From assembly GCA_027946355.1 (NCBI GenBank), contig JAPEUS010000019.1, forward strand, positions 62,001 to 126,000: DNA of 64,000 nt, given 5' to 3'. Shown here one piece after another: positions 48,494 through 58,116 of this stretch (position 1 is the stretch's first letter; the number at the start of each line of letters is the position of its first letter). This DNA comes from Collariella sp. IMI 366227. Lineage: Eukaryota > Ascomycota > Sordariomycetes > Sordariales > Chaetomiaceae. The notes beneath the pieces were generated by a model, which saw nothing but the letters and a program-made list of their open reading frames with translations, made no database searches and was not told the DNA's origin. A program made the translations under genes and the position numbers.

Positions 48494-49314
48494 TCAACTC
48501 AACCATCCCATCCCACCCCTGACAGGCAACTCCGACCTCGCCCCGGAGTTCCCATCTTCCCCCTGCCCACCCTGACCATACATCCCCACGCCATCCTGCC
48601 TCGGCGTGGTCGCATCACTCAACGGACTCATCGGCCACTCCGAAACAGTTCCACGGCGGCCATTATATTGTTCGTCGCCATCCTCCAGCCTCCGCTGGTG
48701 CTTGTGGCGCCTGTAGGCGAGGTAGTACCCGAGTGCGATGAACAGGAGATGAGGGAAAAGGCCGCCTAGGGCGGAGATCACGGCTATTGCGGGGTGGAGA
48801 TGCCGCTGTGAGAGGGGGAGGAGGGGTGGTGGTGGAGGTGGGGAAGGGAAAGTGAAGGTGGTTGGGGAGGGGGTGGTGGGAGTCTGTGGATGGGGAGGGA
48901 GTTAGTGTTCTGTTTTGTGGGTATCATGCTGAGAGGATTGGGTGTTCTTACCCCTGAAGTGGTACTAGGTTTGGGGCCATCTGTCGCTGGACCTGGATAT
49001 TTGAACCGCGCGGAATAGTCTGCGCTCCCGGCGTCTTCGAGTTGGAGGATGTACGAGTCGGCAGGGAGCTCGGCGGGAGGCGTCCAGATATAGGACTGCC
49101 CTTCGTAGTTAGACACAATGACGAGGACGGTTTGGAGGTTCTCATCGGGCCCGTTTGTTAGCGTGAGAGTGACGGGCCCTCTGTTGCCGGTCCATGTTAC
49201 GGTGAACGGGCTGCCGGCGTGGAGGTAGTACTCGTTGTTCGTGAAGGCGACCGCCGCTAGGGTGAGAGGCAGCTGGGCGAGCCAGAAAGCCCATATCACC
49301 GTGTAGCGTAGCAT
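48494..49314 (-). CDS. Kre9/KNH-like cell-surface membrane protein
   Basis: A protein of 250 aa from two exons (intron 48884-48951, GTAAGA...CACAG). Signal peptide MLRYTVIWAFWLAQLPLTLAA, then an Ig-like domain of the yeast Kre9/Knh1 family (YYLHAGSPFTVTWTGNRGPV, TVLVIVSNYEG, SYILQLEDAG), which in yeast is linked to beta-1,6-glucan assembly. A Thr/Pro-rich stalk follows (TPTTPSPTTFTF, PPPPPPLL). One membrane segment (AVISALGGLFPHLLFIALGY) precedes a basic cytoplasmic tail (YRRHKHQRR). Instead of the GPI anchor common in this family, it has a transmembrane anchor and a tail of about 60 residues. Role in wall building or wall sensing is inference. Confidence 0.82.
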
Positions 49315-50078
49315 CGCGGAGGCTCTTTTGCCGGTTTTGATGGGTGAAACCCTGGATCATGCCATGGGGAGGATCCTCATGCCATGAAGTCGCAAGAAGG
49401 TGGAGATGGGGAAAGAGATGTGGCCACGGCCAACTCTGACCTTCTACGCCCTCCTTCCGACTTGATCGGAAGACGCCCAACCAGCCAAGGCCAGACAGTC
49501 TCAGACTCCTCAGCCCCATGACTCTTTACCCATCCATCCACTCGGAACATGCCGCGACTCAGCCTGTTTGTAGCTGTCGACGAGACGCCGCTGCGTGTTG
49601 TGGCGTCGATCAGCGCCCAATCGATCGGCCATGTTCCCGATGCCAGGCAGCGCATCCGACACCGTGCATTGACAGCCGCCGCTCGGCGTCTGAGAGCCAC
49701 GTTGTGCGACGTCCCACCGGCGGCCATCGTCATATCCGGCAGTCGGGAGGCGGAGGCTTGCTGGGTAAGGTATGCAGCGTGAGCAGGGCTGAGCAGGGTT
49801 GGCAAACAGGCAACTACATACACAGCTGTAACCCAGCTGTGGGCGCGACTTACTGTGCTAATGAGAGAGAGAGAGAAAGGACGAGGGAGGAGGAGTGAGG
49901 TCTCCTTGATACAAGAGAGGGTGAAGTCGGGTTTGGGGCATTGCTGGTGGGATGAGAAATGAGCAGAAATGGGTCGAGTTAATTCTGGTTTGCGGATACC
50001 AAATGTAGGCCCTTAATTGAATGATGTCGTTGCCATGCGTTCAACACTGAGTCCCTCTTTCTTGCGTATATATCTAAC
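49315..50078. other. upstream region of the Kre9/KNH-like gene
   Basis: No gene supported. Contains a short (GA)n run near 49863-49876. Confidence 0.45.
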
Positions 50079-51877
50079 TTCTTGACCTATTTATTATTAT
50101 TCCTACGCCGCTGTGCCTGCGGGCATGTCGGACCCTCCGCTATTTACTGTACAGGAAAACCGCGCCCTTGCGGGCCGGGTGAAAAAACCTATACCGGCGA
50201 TTAAGGAAAGAAATCAGTGAATGAGCCTACGAAATACAAAAAGAGAAGGCCTCTTGGCCTTCGACGGGTCAGAGTCAGATTGCCTACTCCAGCTCGAGCT
50301 TCCTAGCCAAGCTGTACATCGGCAGTCTTCCTGAATCCATCAGCCAGCCCAGTATCCTCCTCGTCAGCCGAGCAGTCGAAGGACTGGCACCCTGTAGAAC
50401 AGAGTAAAAGTCCCGTCGCGTCCTGACTTCTGTTCTCTCCCACGTCCGGGTCAACGGTGGGGCCAAACACCACATCACCAGGTGTTCGACAGTCTCCCGC
50501 CCTTCCCCGCACTCACAGCAGGGCGTCAGCACACTTGGGACTCCCCGTTTGAACAAGAAGTCCCGGAGGCCTATGTCCCCAGTTCGGACCTGGACCAACA
50601 ACGAGCTCTTCGCTTTGCTTAGTCCCTCGTGCTTCTTAAGAGTCTTGTCCTTGAATAGAGTCTCCCGTTGGTGGTCGAGGTCATCCGCTGGTCTCGTCGT
50701 CGCCCGACCGACTCGTTCCTTTAGCCATCTCTCTCTCCAAGCCTCCTCGACTACCCTGTCCGTGTCGGTGGTTCCCCCGGTCCAACGCGCTATTACTCCT
50801 GCGGCCTCTTCTACCGCTGTCGGCCTCTGTGGCCTTAAGGCCCGTGGTCGGCCCCTGTTGCTCGGCCTTAAGGGAAAACCTCCGGCGTATCTTGCTGCAA
50901 GCTGCATGGACAATGGTCCCTGGGGCCTTTTTATCTCCTTGGCCGTCGTCGAGAGCGGGTTGTTGAAGCCTGGTTTCGAAGTCGGCAAGTCGTTTGTTGA
51001 GGTATAGGTCCAATGGCGGCACCCATGTTTCTGTCTCAAGATTGCGGATTGGAGTGGACTTGAAAGCTCCTGCCACGATCCGCAAGCAGGAGTTTTGAGC
51101 CTTCCCAAGATCCTTGGTGATTCCCTTCGTTGCTGGCTTGCCTCCTTTTTCTGTGGGGATGTGGAAAGATGAAGCCCCATAAGCTAGCGCCGACCGGATG
51201 CATTTTGAGTACACCTCCCGTGCCTTAGCCAGACCTAGTCCCCACGTCTTGGCTGCGATTCTTGACAGAGCATAGCTTTGGGTCACCAGTTTCCGTTCCA
51301 CTGCCCTCAGGTGAGCTTTCCAGTTGAGCCTCCAGTCCAGCCAGACACCTAGGAACCTGGCTGATTCTGTCGGCTTCACTGGACTGGTGCCTCTCCCCGG
51401 CTGGGAGAGGTCGAGCTGGTTGGTCCACTGCCGTCGTCCCTTGTTGAAGTGAATCAGTTCGCTCTTCTCGGGAGCAAATGCCATCCCTCGGGTGTCCGCC
51501 CACCGCAGACATGTCTCCCAGGCTGCCTCCAGCTGTCGGACGTTGGTCTCCGGGTCTCGGCCAAAGACTAAGAGATTGGTGTCATCTGCAAAGCCAGCTA
51601 TCGCTAGATGGGGGTGCTGTTCTTTCAGCTGCTTGTATAGAGAGGCGATATAGAGAATGAAAAGAGCCGGAGAGAGGGGAGAACCCTGAGGCACTCCAGC
51701 CCGTATGGCTGTCGGGGAGGCTGCCTGGCCGTCAAAGTGAAGGGTTGCCTCCCGTCCGGTTAGCCAGTCTTTTATCCATAGGACCAGCCATTTTGGAAAG
51801 CCCAACTCTCGAAGAGTGGCAAGTAGTCGGGGATGGTTAACTGTGTCGAAGGCTCCCGAGATTCTTGACCTATTTAT
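50079..51877 (-). mobile_element. 5'-truncated LINE with 16-bp target site duplication
   Basis: The element is 50095-51861 on the minus strand. Direct repeats TTCTTGACCTATTTAT lie at 50079-50094 and 51862-51877. The 3' end has a TAT/ATA-type tail rather than poly-A. The element carries the C-terminal half of a reverse transcriptase and a 3' UTR. It is cut at its 5' end within the RT domain, as usual for incomplete target-primed reverse transcription. Tad1-like affinity is likely for a fungal LINE of this build. Confidence 0.93.
50284..51861 (-). pseudogene. LINE reverse transcriptase, 5' truncated
   Basis: Reads SGAFDTVNHPRLLATLRELG into GVPQGSPLSPALFILYIASL and the catalytic GFADDTNLLVFG block, then the thumb (SARFLGVWLDWRLNWKAHLR) and a connection region. 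The frame shifts near 50700-50750, after which the C-terminal zinc-knuckle-like block CCECGEGRETVEHLVMWC continues to the stop at 50284. The N-terminal RT motifs and any endonuclease or ORF1 are absent. Confidence 0.9.
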
Positions 51878-52152
51878 GTTCAGTAGACTAGTTGATACGA
51901 GAACACCAAAGCTAAGCCATTCAACGCTTCTTCAACTATACTTATTTGCGATTTGCTCGATGTTCTTGACCAGGAGCGCCACGTGGCCAGCGGCGCAAGT
52001 TGTGTGGCTGCCCAATCTAGCGCCCAACAAAAACGCGTCGAAAACACCGCACACTCGACAGTTCGACGATACCCCGCATCCGGTAGCACCGCTTCGTTAA
52101 CCTCGCAAATCGACACTTCGCCTGAGGACTATCCATTCCAGATCGCGACGCC
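51878..52152 (+). promoter_or_regulatory. short upstream region of the NLR gene beside the LINE insertion
   Basis: Only 275 bp separate the LINE target duplication from the NLR start codon, so the LINE sits in or next to the NLR promoter. No core elements identified with confidence. Confidence 0.4.
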
Positions 52153-55100
52153 ATGGAGGCGGTGGGATCTGCAGCGAGCATCATCACTGTGATCGAGCTG
52201 TCCGCAAAAGTCGCATCTCTTTGCTTCCAGTACTCCTCCGCCGTTAAGAATGCCCAGTCCGATGTCGAAAGACTGCAAGGAGAACTTGAGAGGTTGACAA
52301 CGACCCTGCAAGGCGCTCAGCGGCTCCTTGAAAGCCCAAACGGCAAGAGGCTTCAAACCTCGCAAGGCCTGCAGAATGGACTCATCGACTGTTCTTGCCA
52401 GCTGACAGAACTGCGATCGAGGCTGGAGAAGAAACTCAATCCTGGATCCGCGCGCAAGGCGATGAGCCGGATCGGATTTCGCGCTCTCAAGTGGCCCTTC
52501 GAGACCAAAGAGATTGATAGCATCATCAAGAACTTGGAACGGTATCGAGACACACTGTCTGTGGGTCTCGCCGTCGACGGAGTGTAAGTTATAGCTATAT
52601 TCCCCGTTCGATTTCTTCAGTCTCACATAGATGTAGTACTCAGGTCCTTAATGTCGGCCATACACTCGTCCTTTCCAAGCTCTCAATCGCGAACGATGCA
52701 GCCTTCGACTCTCATGCGGACGAGCACGATGGGCGATGTCTCTCTGGCACCCGAGTTGACCTCCAGCGGGAGATAACAACGTGGGCAGACGACCCGCAGA
52801 GCAAATGCATCTTCTGGCTGAAAGGCATGGCAGGAACCGGGAAGTCCACCATATCACGCACAGTCGCGCAATCGTTTGCCAACAAAGGAGTTCTTGGTGC
52901 TAGCTTCTTCTTTAAGAGAGGCGAGCGAGACCGGGGTAACGCAGCTCTGCTGTTCCCAACCATTGCTTCTCAGCTTGTCGTTGAGGAGCCTGCTGTGGCA
53001 GCACACATCAGAGCTGCCATTGATGCCGACACACACGTCACAAACAAATCTCTAGAAGAGCAGTTCGACAAGCTTGTTTTGGAGCCGCTAGGGAAGCTGA
53101 AAGGAGACCCGATCAGAGCGAAGACCTTTGTACTCGTCCTTGATGCTCTTGACGAGTGCGACAGGGATCTGGACATCCGACGTATCATTTCCCTCCTGTC
53201 GAAGGCGAAGACCCTGAGCTCGGTGCGGCTGAAAGCTTTCGTGACGAGCAGACCCGAGCTGCCGATTCGACTCGGCTTCGCCAAGATCGAAGGCGATTAC
53301 CACGACCTGGTCTTGCACGAGGTCGCACCGCCAATCATCGAACACGATATCGCAGCATTTCTGCGTTCCAGATTTGCAGAGATTCGAGATGACCACAACG
53401 CCTTATGTGGTGGCGGCAAGCAAGAACTTCCGCTAGAATGGCCAGGTCCCGAGGTCGTCTATACTCTGGTCCAGATGGCCGTGCCGCTCTTCATTTTTGC
53501 AGCCACTATATGTCGCTTCATCCAGGAATTGGGCTGCGACCCCCGCCAACAGCTCGCACAAGTCCTGCAATACCAGTCAAGGATCTACCAATCCGAGATC
53601 AACAAGCTCGATGCGACTTACCGCCCAGTCCTTGATCGGTTGTTTATGGGTTCTGAAGCGGCCCAAAGATCTGTTGTGGCTAGATTTCGCGCCGTGGTGG
53701 GTTCGATTGTACTCCTCGCCGAGCCGCTCTCGATCCCATCCTTGGCTCGGCTTCTTGATATTCCAGAGGACGCCATCTTTCACCAGCTCCAGCCACTCCA
53801 CTCTGTTCTTAGGGTGCCTGCCTTTGCCGACTCTGAATCTCCCGTCAGGACGTTCCACCTATCCTTCCGCGACTTCCTTGTTGATCCCAATAAGGCGAAT
53901 GAACAAGAGAAGTGCCTATTCTGGGTTGACGAACGGAAAACCCACGAACGTCTGGCGGTTCGGTGTCTAGAGCTGCTCTCGACAGGCGAAAGACTTAAGA
54001 AAGACATTTGTGGGCTCCGCCTGCCCGGGACCCGCCGGTCTGAGATTAACCGGAAAATCATCGACGCCTACCTGCCGCCCGACGTCCAGTACGCCTGTCG
54101 GTATTGGGTCTATCACTGGAAGGAGAGTAAGTGCCTGATACGGGACGGCGACCTCGTCGACCAGTTTTTGAAGCGCCATCTTCTGCACTGGCTCGAAGTA
54201 CTGGGTCTTCTAGGGTGGATCTCGGAGAGTATCAGCATGGTGGACGACTTGCTGGTCTTGCTGAATGTATGTTGCTGCTTTGGCTATTCTATTAGATAAT
54301 GTGCTGACTTGTTTTTCTATAGCAAGAAGGAAGCGATAAGGTCTCGGCATTTCTTTTGGATACTATGCGGGTCATTCAAAGTCATTGCTCTGTTATCGAT
54401 ATATCGCCTCTTCAGGTGTACCATTCGGCTATCGTATTTACGCCAACGCAGAGCGTCGTCCGAAATACGTTCCAAGATCAATTTCCCGCCTGGCTTGCTC
54501 TACCGCCGAAAATTACTTCAGATTGGGATGCATGCATCAAAACGCTCGAGGGCCATAGCGGCCTCGTCAACTCAGTCGTATTCTCCCACGACTCAAAGAC
54601 GCTCGCGTCGGCGTCGTACGACAAGACCATCAAGCTCTGGGACGCCGCAACGGGCGCCTGTACGGCAACGCTCGAGGGCCATAGCAACCCCGTCAAGTCA
54701 GTCGTATTCTCCCACGACTCAAAGACGCTCGCGTCGGCGTCATACGACAAGACCATCAAGCTCTGGGACGCCGCAACGGGCGCCTGTACGGCAACGCTCG
54801 AGGGCCATAGCCGCCTCGTCAACTCAGTCGTATTCTCCCACGACTCAAAGACGCTCGCGTCGGCGTCGTACGACAAGACCATCAAGCTCTGGGACGCCGC
54901 AACGGGCGCCTGTACGGCAACGCTCGAGGGCCATAGCGACTTCGTCAACTCAGTCGTATTCTCCCACGACTCAAAGACGCTCGCGTCGGCGTCGTACGAC
55001 AAGACCATCAAGCTCTGGGACGCCGCAACGGGCGCCTGTACGGCAACGCTCGAGGGCCATAGCGACTTCGTCAACTCAGTCGTATTCTCCACGACTCAAA

Positions 55101-56166
55101 GACGCTCGCGTCGGCGTCGTACGACAAGACCATCAAGCTCTGGGACGCCGCAACGGGCGCCTGTACGGCAACGCTCGAGGGCCATAGCGACTTCGTCAAC
55201 TCAGTCGTATTCTCCCACGACTCAAAGACGCTCGCGTCGGCGTCGTACGACAACACCATCAAGCTCTGGGACGCCGCAACGGGCGCCTGTACGGCAACGC
55301 TCGAGGGCCATAGCGACCTCGTCAACTCAGTCGTATTCTCCCACGACTCAAAGACGCTCGCGTCGGCGTCATACGACAAGACCATCAAGCTCTGGGACGC
55401 CGCAACGGGCGCCTGTACGGCAACGCTCGAGGGCCATAGCGACCTCGTCAAGTCAGTCGTATTCTCTCACGACTCAAAGACGCTCGCGTCGGCGTCGTAC
55501 GACAACACCATCAAGCTCTGGGACGCCGCAACGGGCGCCTGTACGGCAACGCTCGAGGGCCATAGCGACCTCGTCAACTCAGTCGTATTCTCCCACGACT
55601 CAAAGACGCTCGCGTCGGCGTCATACGACAAGACCATCAAGCTCTGGGACGCCGCAACGGGCGCCTGTACGGCAACGCTCGAGGGCCATAGCGACCTCGT
55701 CAAGTCAGTCGTATTCTCTCACGACTCAAAGACGCTCGCGTCGGCGTCATACGACAAGACCATCAAGCTCTGGGACGCCGCAACGGGCGCCTGTACGGCA
55801 ACGCTCGAGGGAGGTCGGATTGTCTACTACCTAGTGTTTGACAAAACCAGTTCTTCTCTTCTCACGAACATCGGCACTTTCACATTAAACAACCTGTCAT
55901 TGTCGCCAACAGCTTCGACGGCCACGCCAGCGCTTAAAGTATCAAAGCCAATTCCTAGTCCCCTTCCGCAGGATGTCAATCGTTGGGGCATTGGCCTCAG
56001 CGAGGATAATACATGGGTCACCTGGGACTCGCACAAGGTACTATGGCTGCCGCCGACATACCGACCAGGAACGTCGAATACAACAGCGTCGACAGTGGCT
56101 ATCGGATGCCCGTCAGGACGGGTCTTGCTTTTAGCGTTCTCGTTCAGTCACGGCCTTCTCGTGTAA
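52153..56166 (+). CDS. NACHT-WD40 STAND receptor (NLR, HET-E/NWD type)
   Basis: About 1300 aa once one missing base is allowed. N-terminal fungal STAND helper domain, residues about 1-140 (MEAVGSAASIITVIELSAKV). NACHT NTPase: Walker A GMAGTGKST, FFFKRGERDRGNA, Walker B VLVLDALDECD, and the sensor FVTSRPELP. A winged-helix and helical region follows (SEAAQRSVVARFRAVVGSIV, FHLSFRDFLVD). Ten WD40 repeats come next, each 42 aa, then a C-terminal closing blade (WVTWDSHKVLWLPPTYRPG, VAIGCPSGRVLLLAFS). Introns: 52584-52630 and 54267-54322. In repeat unit 5 (55089-55090) CC replaces the CCC of other units, shifting the frame. The downstream five repeats and C-terminus stay open in the new frame to 56166. 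Fungal receptors of this kind control allorecognition and cell death; the ligand is unknown. Confidence 0.93.
54545..55803 (+). repeat. ten tandem 126-bp WD40-coding units
   Basis: Units start at 54545, 54671, 54797, 54923, 55049, 55174, 55300, 55426, 55552 and 55678. All are 126 bp except unit 5 (125 bp, one C lost). Each begins CTCGAGGGCCATAGC and codes LEGHSxxVxSVVFSHDSKTL... to GACTAT. Differences are few and cluster: residues 6-7 after LEGHS (GL, NP, RL, DF, DL), N or K two residues on, and K or N in SYDxTIKLWD. Units 7-8 and 9-10 share a DLVN/DLVK alternation, suggesting a two-unit duplication. Confidence 0.97.
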
Positions 56167-56267
56167 CTCCTCATTCTTTATTCAGGATCGTTCGCGCCAT
56201 AGCTCATTGTACCTTTTTTTTTTTCTTTCTTTGCTTTTTTGAGGGTCCAAGGGGCCACGCTGAATTT

Positions 56268-56361
56268 ATATCCATGTGGTGGCGACTTGGAATGTTCCAG
56301 ACCTCTATAAATGCTAAGATATCCATGTGATGGCGACTAGGAATGTTCCAGACCTCTATAC
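56268..56361. repeat. 51-bp tandem duplication
   Basis: Two near-identical copies of a segment starting atatccatgtg and containing ggaatgttccagacctctata, starting at 56268 and 56319. It lies in the 3' flank of the NLR gene. Confidence 0.85.
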
Positions 56362-56455
56362 TATAAATGTGACGGACGAGCAAGGTCACCAGGTACAAGT
56401 CACTAGTTTAACCCATTCAATTGTGCGAATCTAAAGCTAAGGAAGGAAAGGAATC

Positions 56456-57490
56456 TCAGAATGGGAGCGTTGAGCGCGAGTTGGAACTGGAGCGCGCGCT
56501 GGCTGTGGCCCGTGCGCGCGCTGCTCCCAAACAGGATGGTAGGCGCACAGCTGTCAGCACCTGCTGGCGGCTTCGCAAGCGGTCATAACCAGGATTGTCA
56601 TCCAAGCCATACTTATCCTGTATCCAATCCTTCATCCAATTCCAACAAGACTCAATGGGATTCAGGTCAGGGGAGTAAGGCGGCCACTCGGTAACCAGGA
56701 TTCCTCGTTCCTCAAGATCCAGCCTTGTATCCTTTGCAGCATGGCCAGGAGCTCCATCTTGCATAAGAATAAGATTCTCGCCAAAATCTCGATGACAAAG
56801 GCGTATCCAACCGTCGATGACTGGAATAGTGTGTTCCCGGTAAGACGCAGCATTGATACTACCCCAATCCTTTTCCCAGAAGATGCCAGGACCTTTCCCA
56901 AGCGCAGAGAAACAACCCCAGAACATCCATCCCTTTTTTCTTTGATGCTTCTCGATGATGCAGGTTGGGTCCCATTCCTCGCCTTGCCGCCTTGTTACCC
57001 ATGTTTTTGTATGCCGGCCACCAGTAACCCAGGTCTCGTCTGTCCAGAGGATCTTCGCCCATTGCTCGGGAGTCCAGTTCACATGTTCGGTTGCCCAGGC
57101 TAATCGTAACCGCCGTGTTCGTTCGGTAATCGGGGGCTTCTTCCGTGCAGTACGTCGTCGGAACCCTAGCCGGTAGAGCGTGTTCTTAATCGCCCAGACC
57201 TTGAAGATCGCTCCGAAGAGAATAGTTGACAATTGGAGAAAGGTCATCCTTCGATTCTCTCGAGAAGCGCAGACGAATTCGACAAGTTCTTCAGCTTGTT
57301 GGTCATTGAGGGCGTGCGGTCGGCCAGAGCGTTTAGCAACGGCTGTTGTTCCAGATCGAATTGCATAGCGGATTTGCATCTTCGTATAGCCAGTAATGGC
57401 CCGGATCTCGGCTTGGCTTTTGTCGGCATCATAGTATAAGACAAGAATACGAGCCTTTTGCTCGCTTGTAAGGTGCGTCGTCCCAACCAT
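56456..57490 (-). CDS. Tc1/mariner-type transposase
   Basis: DDE transposase of a DNA transposon, about 344 aa from ATG 57490 (MVGTTHLTSEQKARILVLYY). It has two helix-turn-helix parts (SQAEIRAITGYTKMQIRYAI; GRPHALNDQQAEELVEFV) and the catalytic core: first Asp in ILWTDETWV, second Asp in LILMQDGAPGHAA, third acidic residue in SPDLNPIESCWNWMKD. After NPGYDRLRSR the usual C-terminus is replaced by an Ala/Arg/Ser-rich stretch (AARARATASARSSSNSRS), so the 3' end may be altered or fused to other DNA. I could not identify convincing terminal inverted repeats on either side. Confidence 0.85.
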   Translation of the reverse strand: MVGTTHLTSEQKARILVLYYDADKSQAEIRAITGYTKMQIRYAIRSGTTAVAKRSGRPHALNDQQAEELVEFVCASRENRRMTFLQLSTILFGAIFKVWAIKNTLYRLGFRRRTARKKPPITERTRRLRLAWATEHVNWTPEQWAKILWTDETWVTGGRHTKTWVTRRQGEEWDPTCIIEKHQRKKGWMFWGCFSALGKGPGIFWEKDWGSINAASYREHTIPVIDGWIRLCHRDFGENLILMQDGAPGHAAKDTRLDLEERGILVTEWPPYSPDLNPIESCWNWMKDWIQDKYGLDDNPGYDRLRSRQQVLTAVRLPSCLGAARARATASARSSSNSRSTLPF

Positions 57491-58116
57491 CTTGATGGCG
57501 TTGATGATCACAAAGGAAAATCTGCGTAATAGTATGGGAACTTGTGGTAAATTACACGAGCGGGGTAAGTATAGAATAACCCCGAATGTGTCCACTATGA
57601 CTTTCGGTGGAAGGTCTCCCAACGTGAGAACATCAGAGCTAGGCATGTTTGTTCAGACGCAGATCCCAATCTCGTCCTGGCTCCGAGCGATTTTTGGAAA
57701 ATCGACTTCCAGGCCCGACTTGAAGCCCTTCTGAAAGACGCGCAGAAGTTTCCAAAGGGTATGCGAGGGCAATGTTAAGGAATCATAAACCAAAAAAAAT
57801 CATTTCTCCCTTGTAAAAGACCACGGGAACTTGTGTAAGTCGGTGTAAGTCCAAGTGAGGGCTAGGGTCAGTGGCAAGTGACGTCAGGTACCGGGGTCCG
57901 AATACGGTGGGTCAGGTGGGTCGCAAGCGGAGCCGACGATTGTCTTCCCGGCAGGCAACACCAGACATGTCGCGTCGCAACTTCACGATATCGCGATCAC
58001 CATCGTCTCCCCAACACTGCAATGCCACCACGGTGGTAAACGCTACGCGCAAACCCGCACTATCCCAGAATTTTTTGGAAAGAGTTTTCTAAGCCTATTC
58101 TTCCGTCACTACCACC
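57491..58116. other. flank between transposase and BTN1
   Basis: No gene supported. Probably part of the transposon's 5' end followed by the BTN1 upstream region. Confidence 0.4.

Noticed and set aside
54545..55803. CRISPR-like array
   Set aside because: Units are contiguous coding WD40 repeats without spacers, in a eukaryotic genome.
54309..55834. Ser/Arg-rich repeat proteins in alternative frames and on the minus strand over the WD40 array
   Set aside because: They are shadows produced by translating the 126-bp repeat out of frame; the WD40 frame explains the sequence.
56400..57850. Terminal inverted repeats for the Tc1/mariner element
   Set aside because: I compared both flanks by eye and found no convincing inverted match or TA duplication, so the element's ends are not called.
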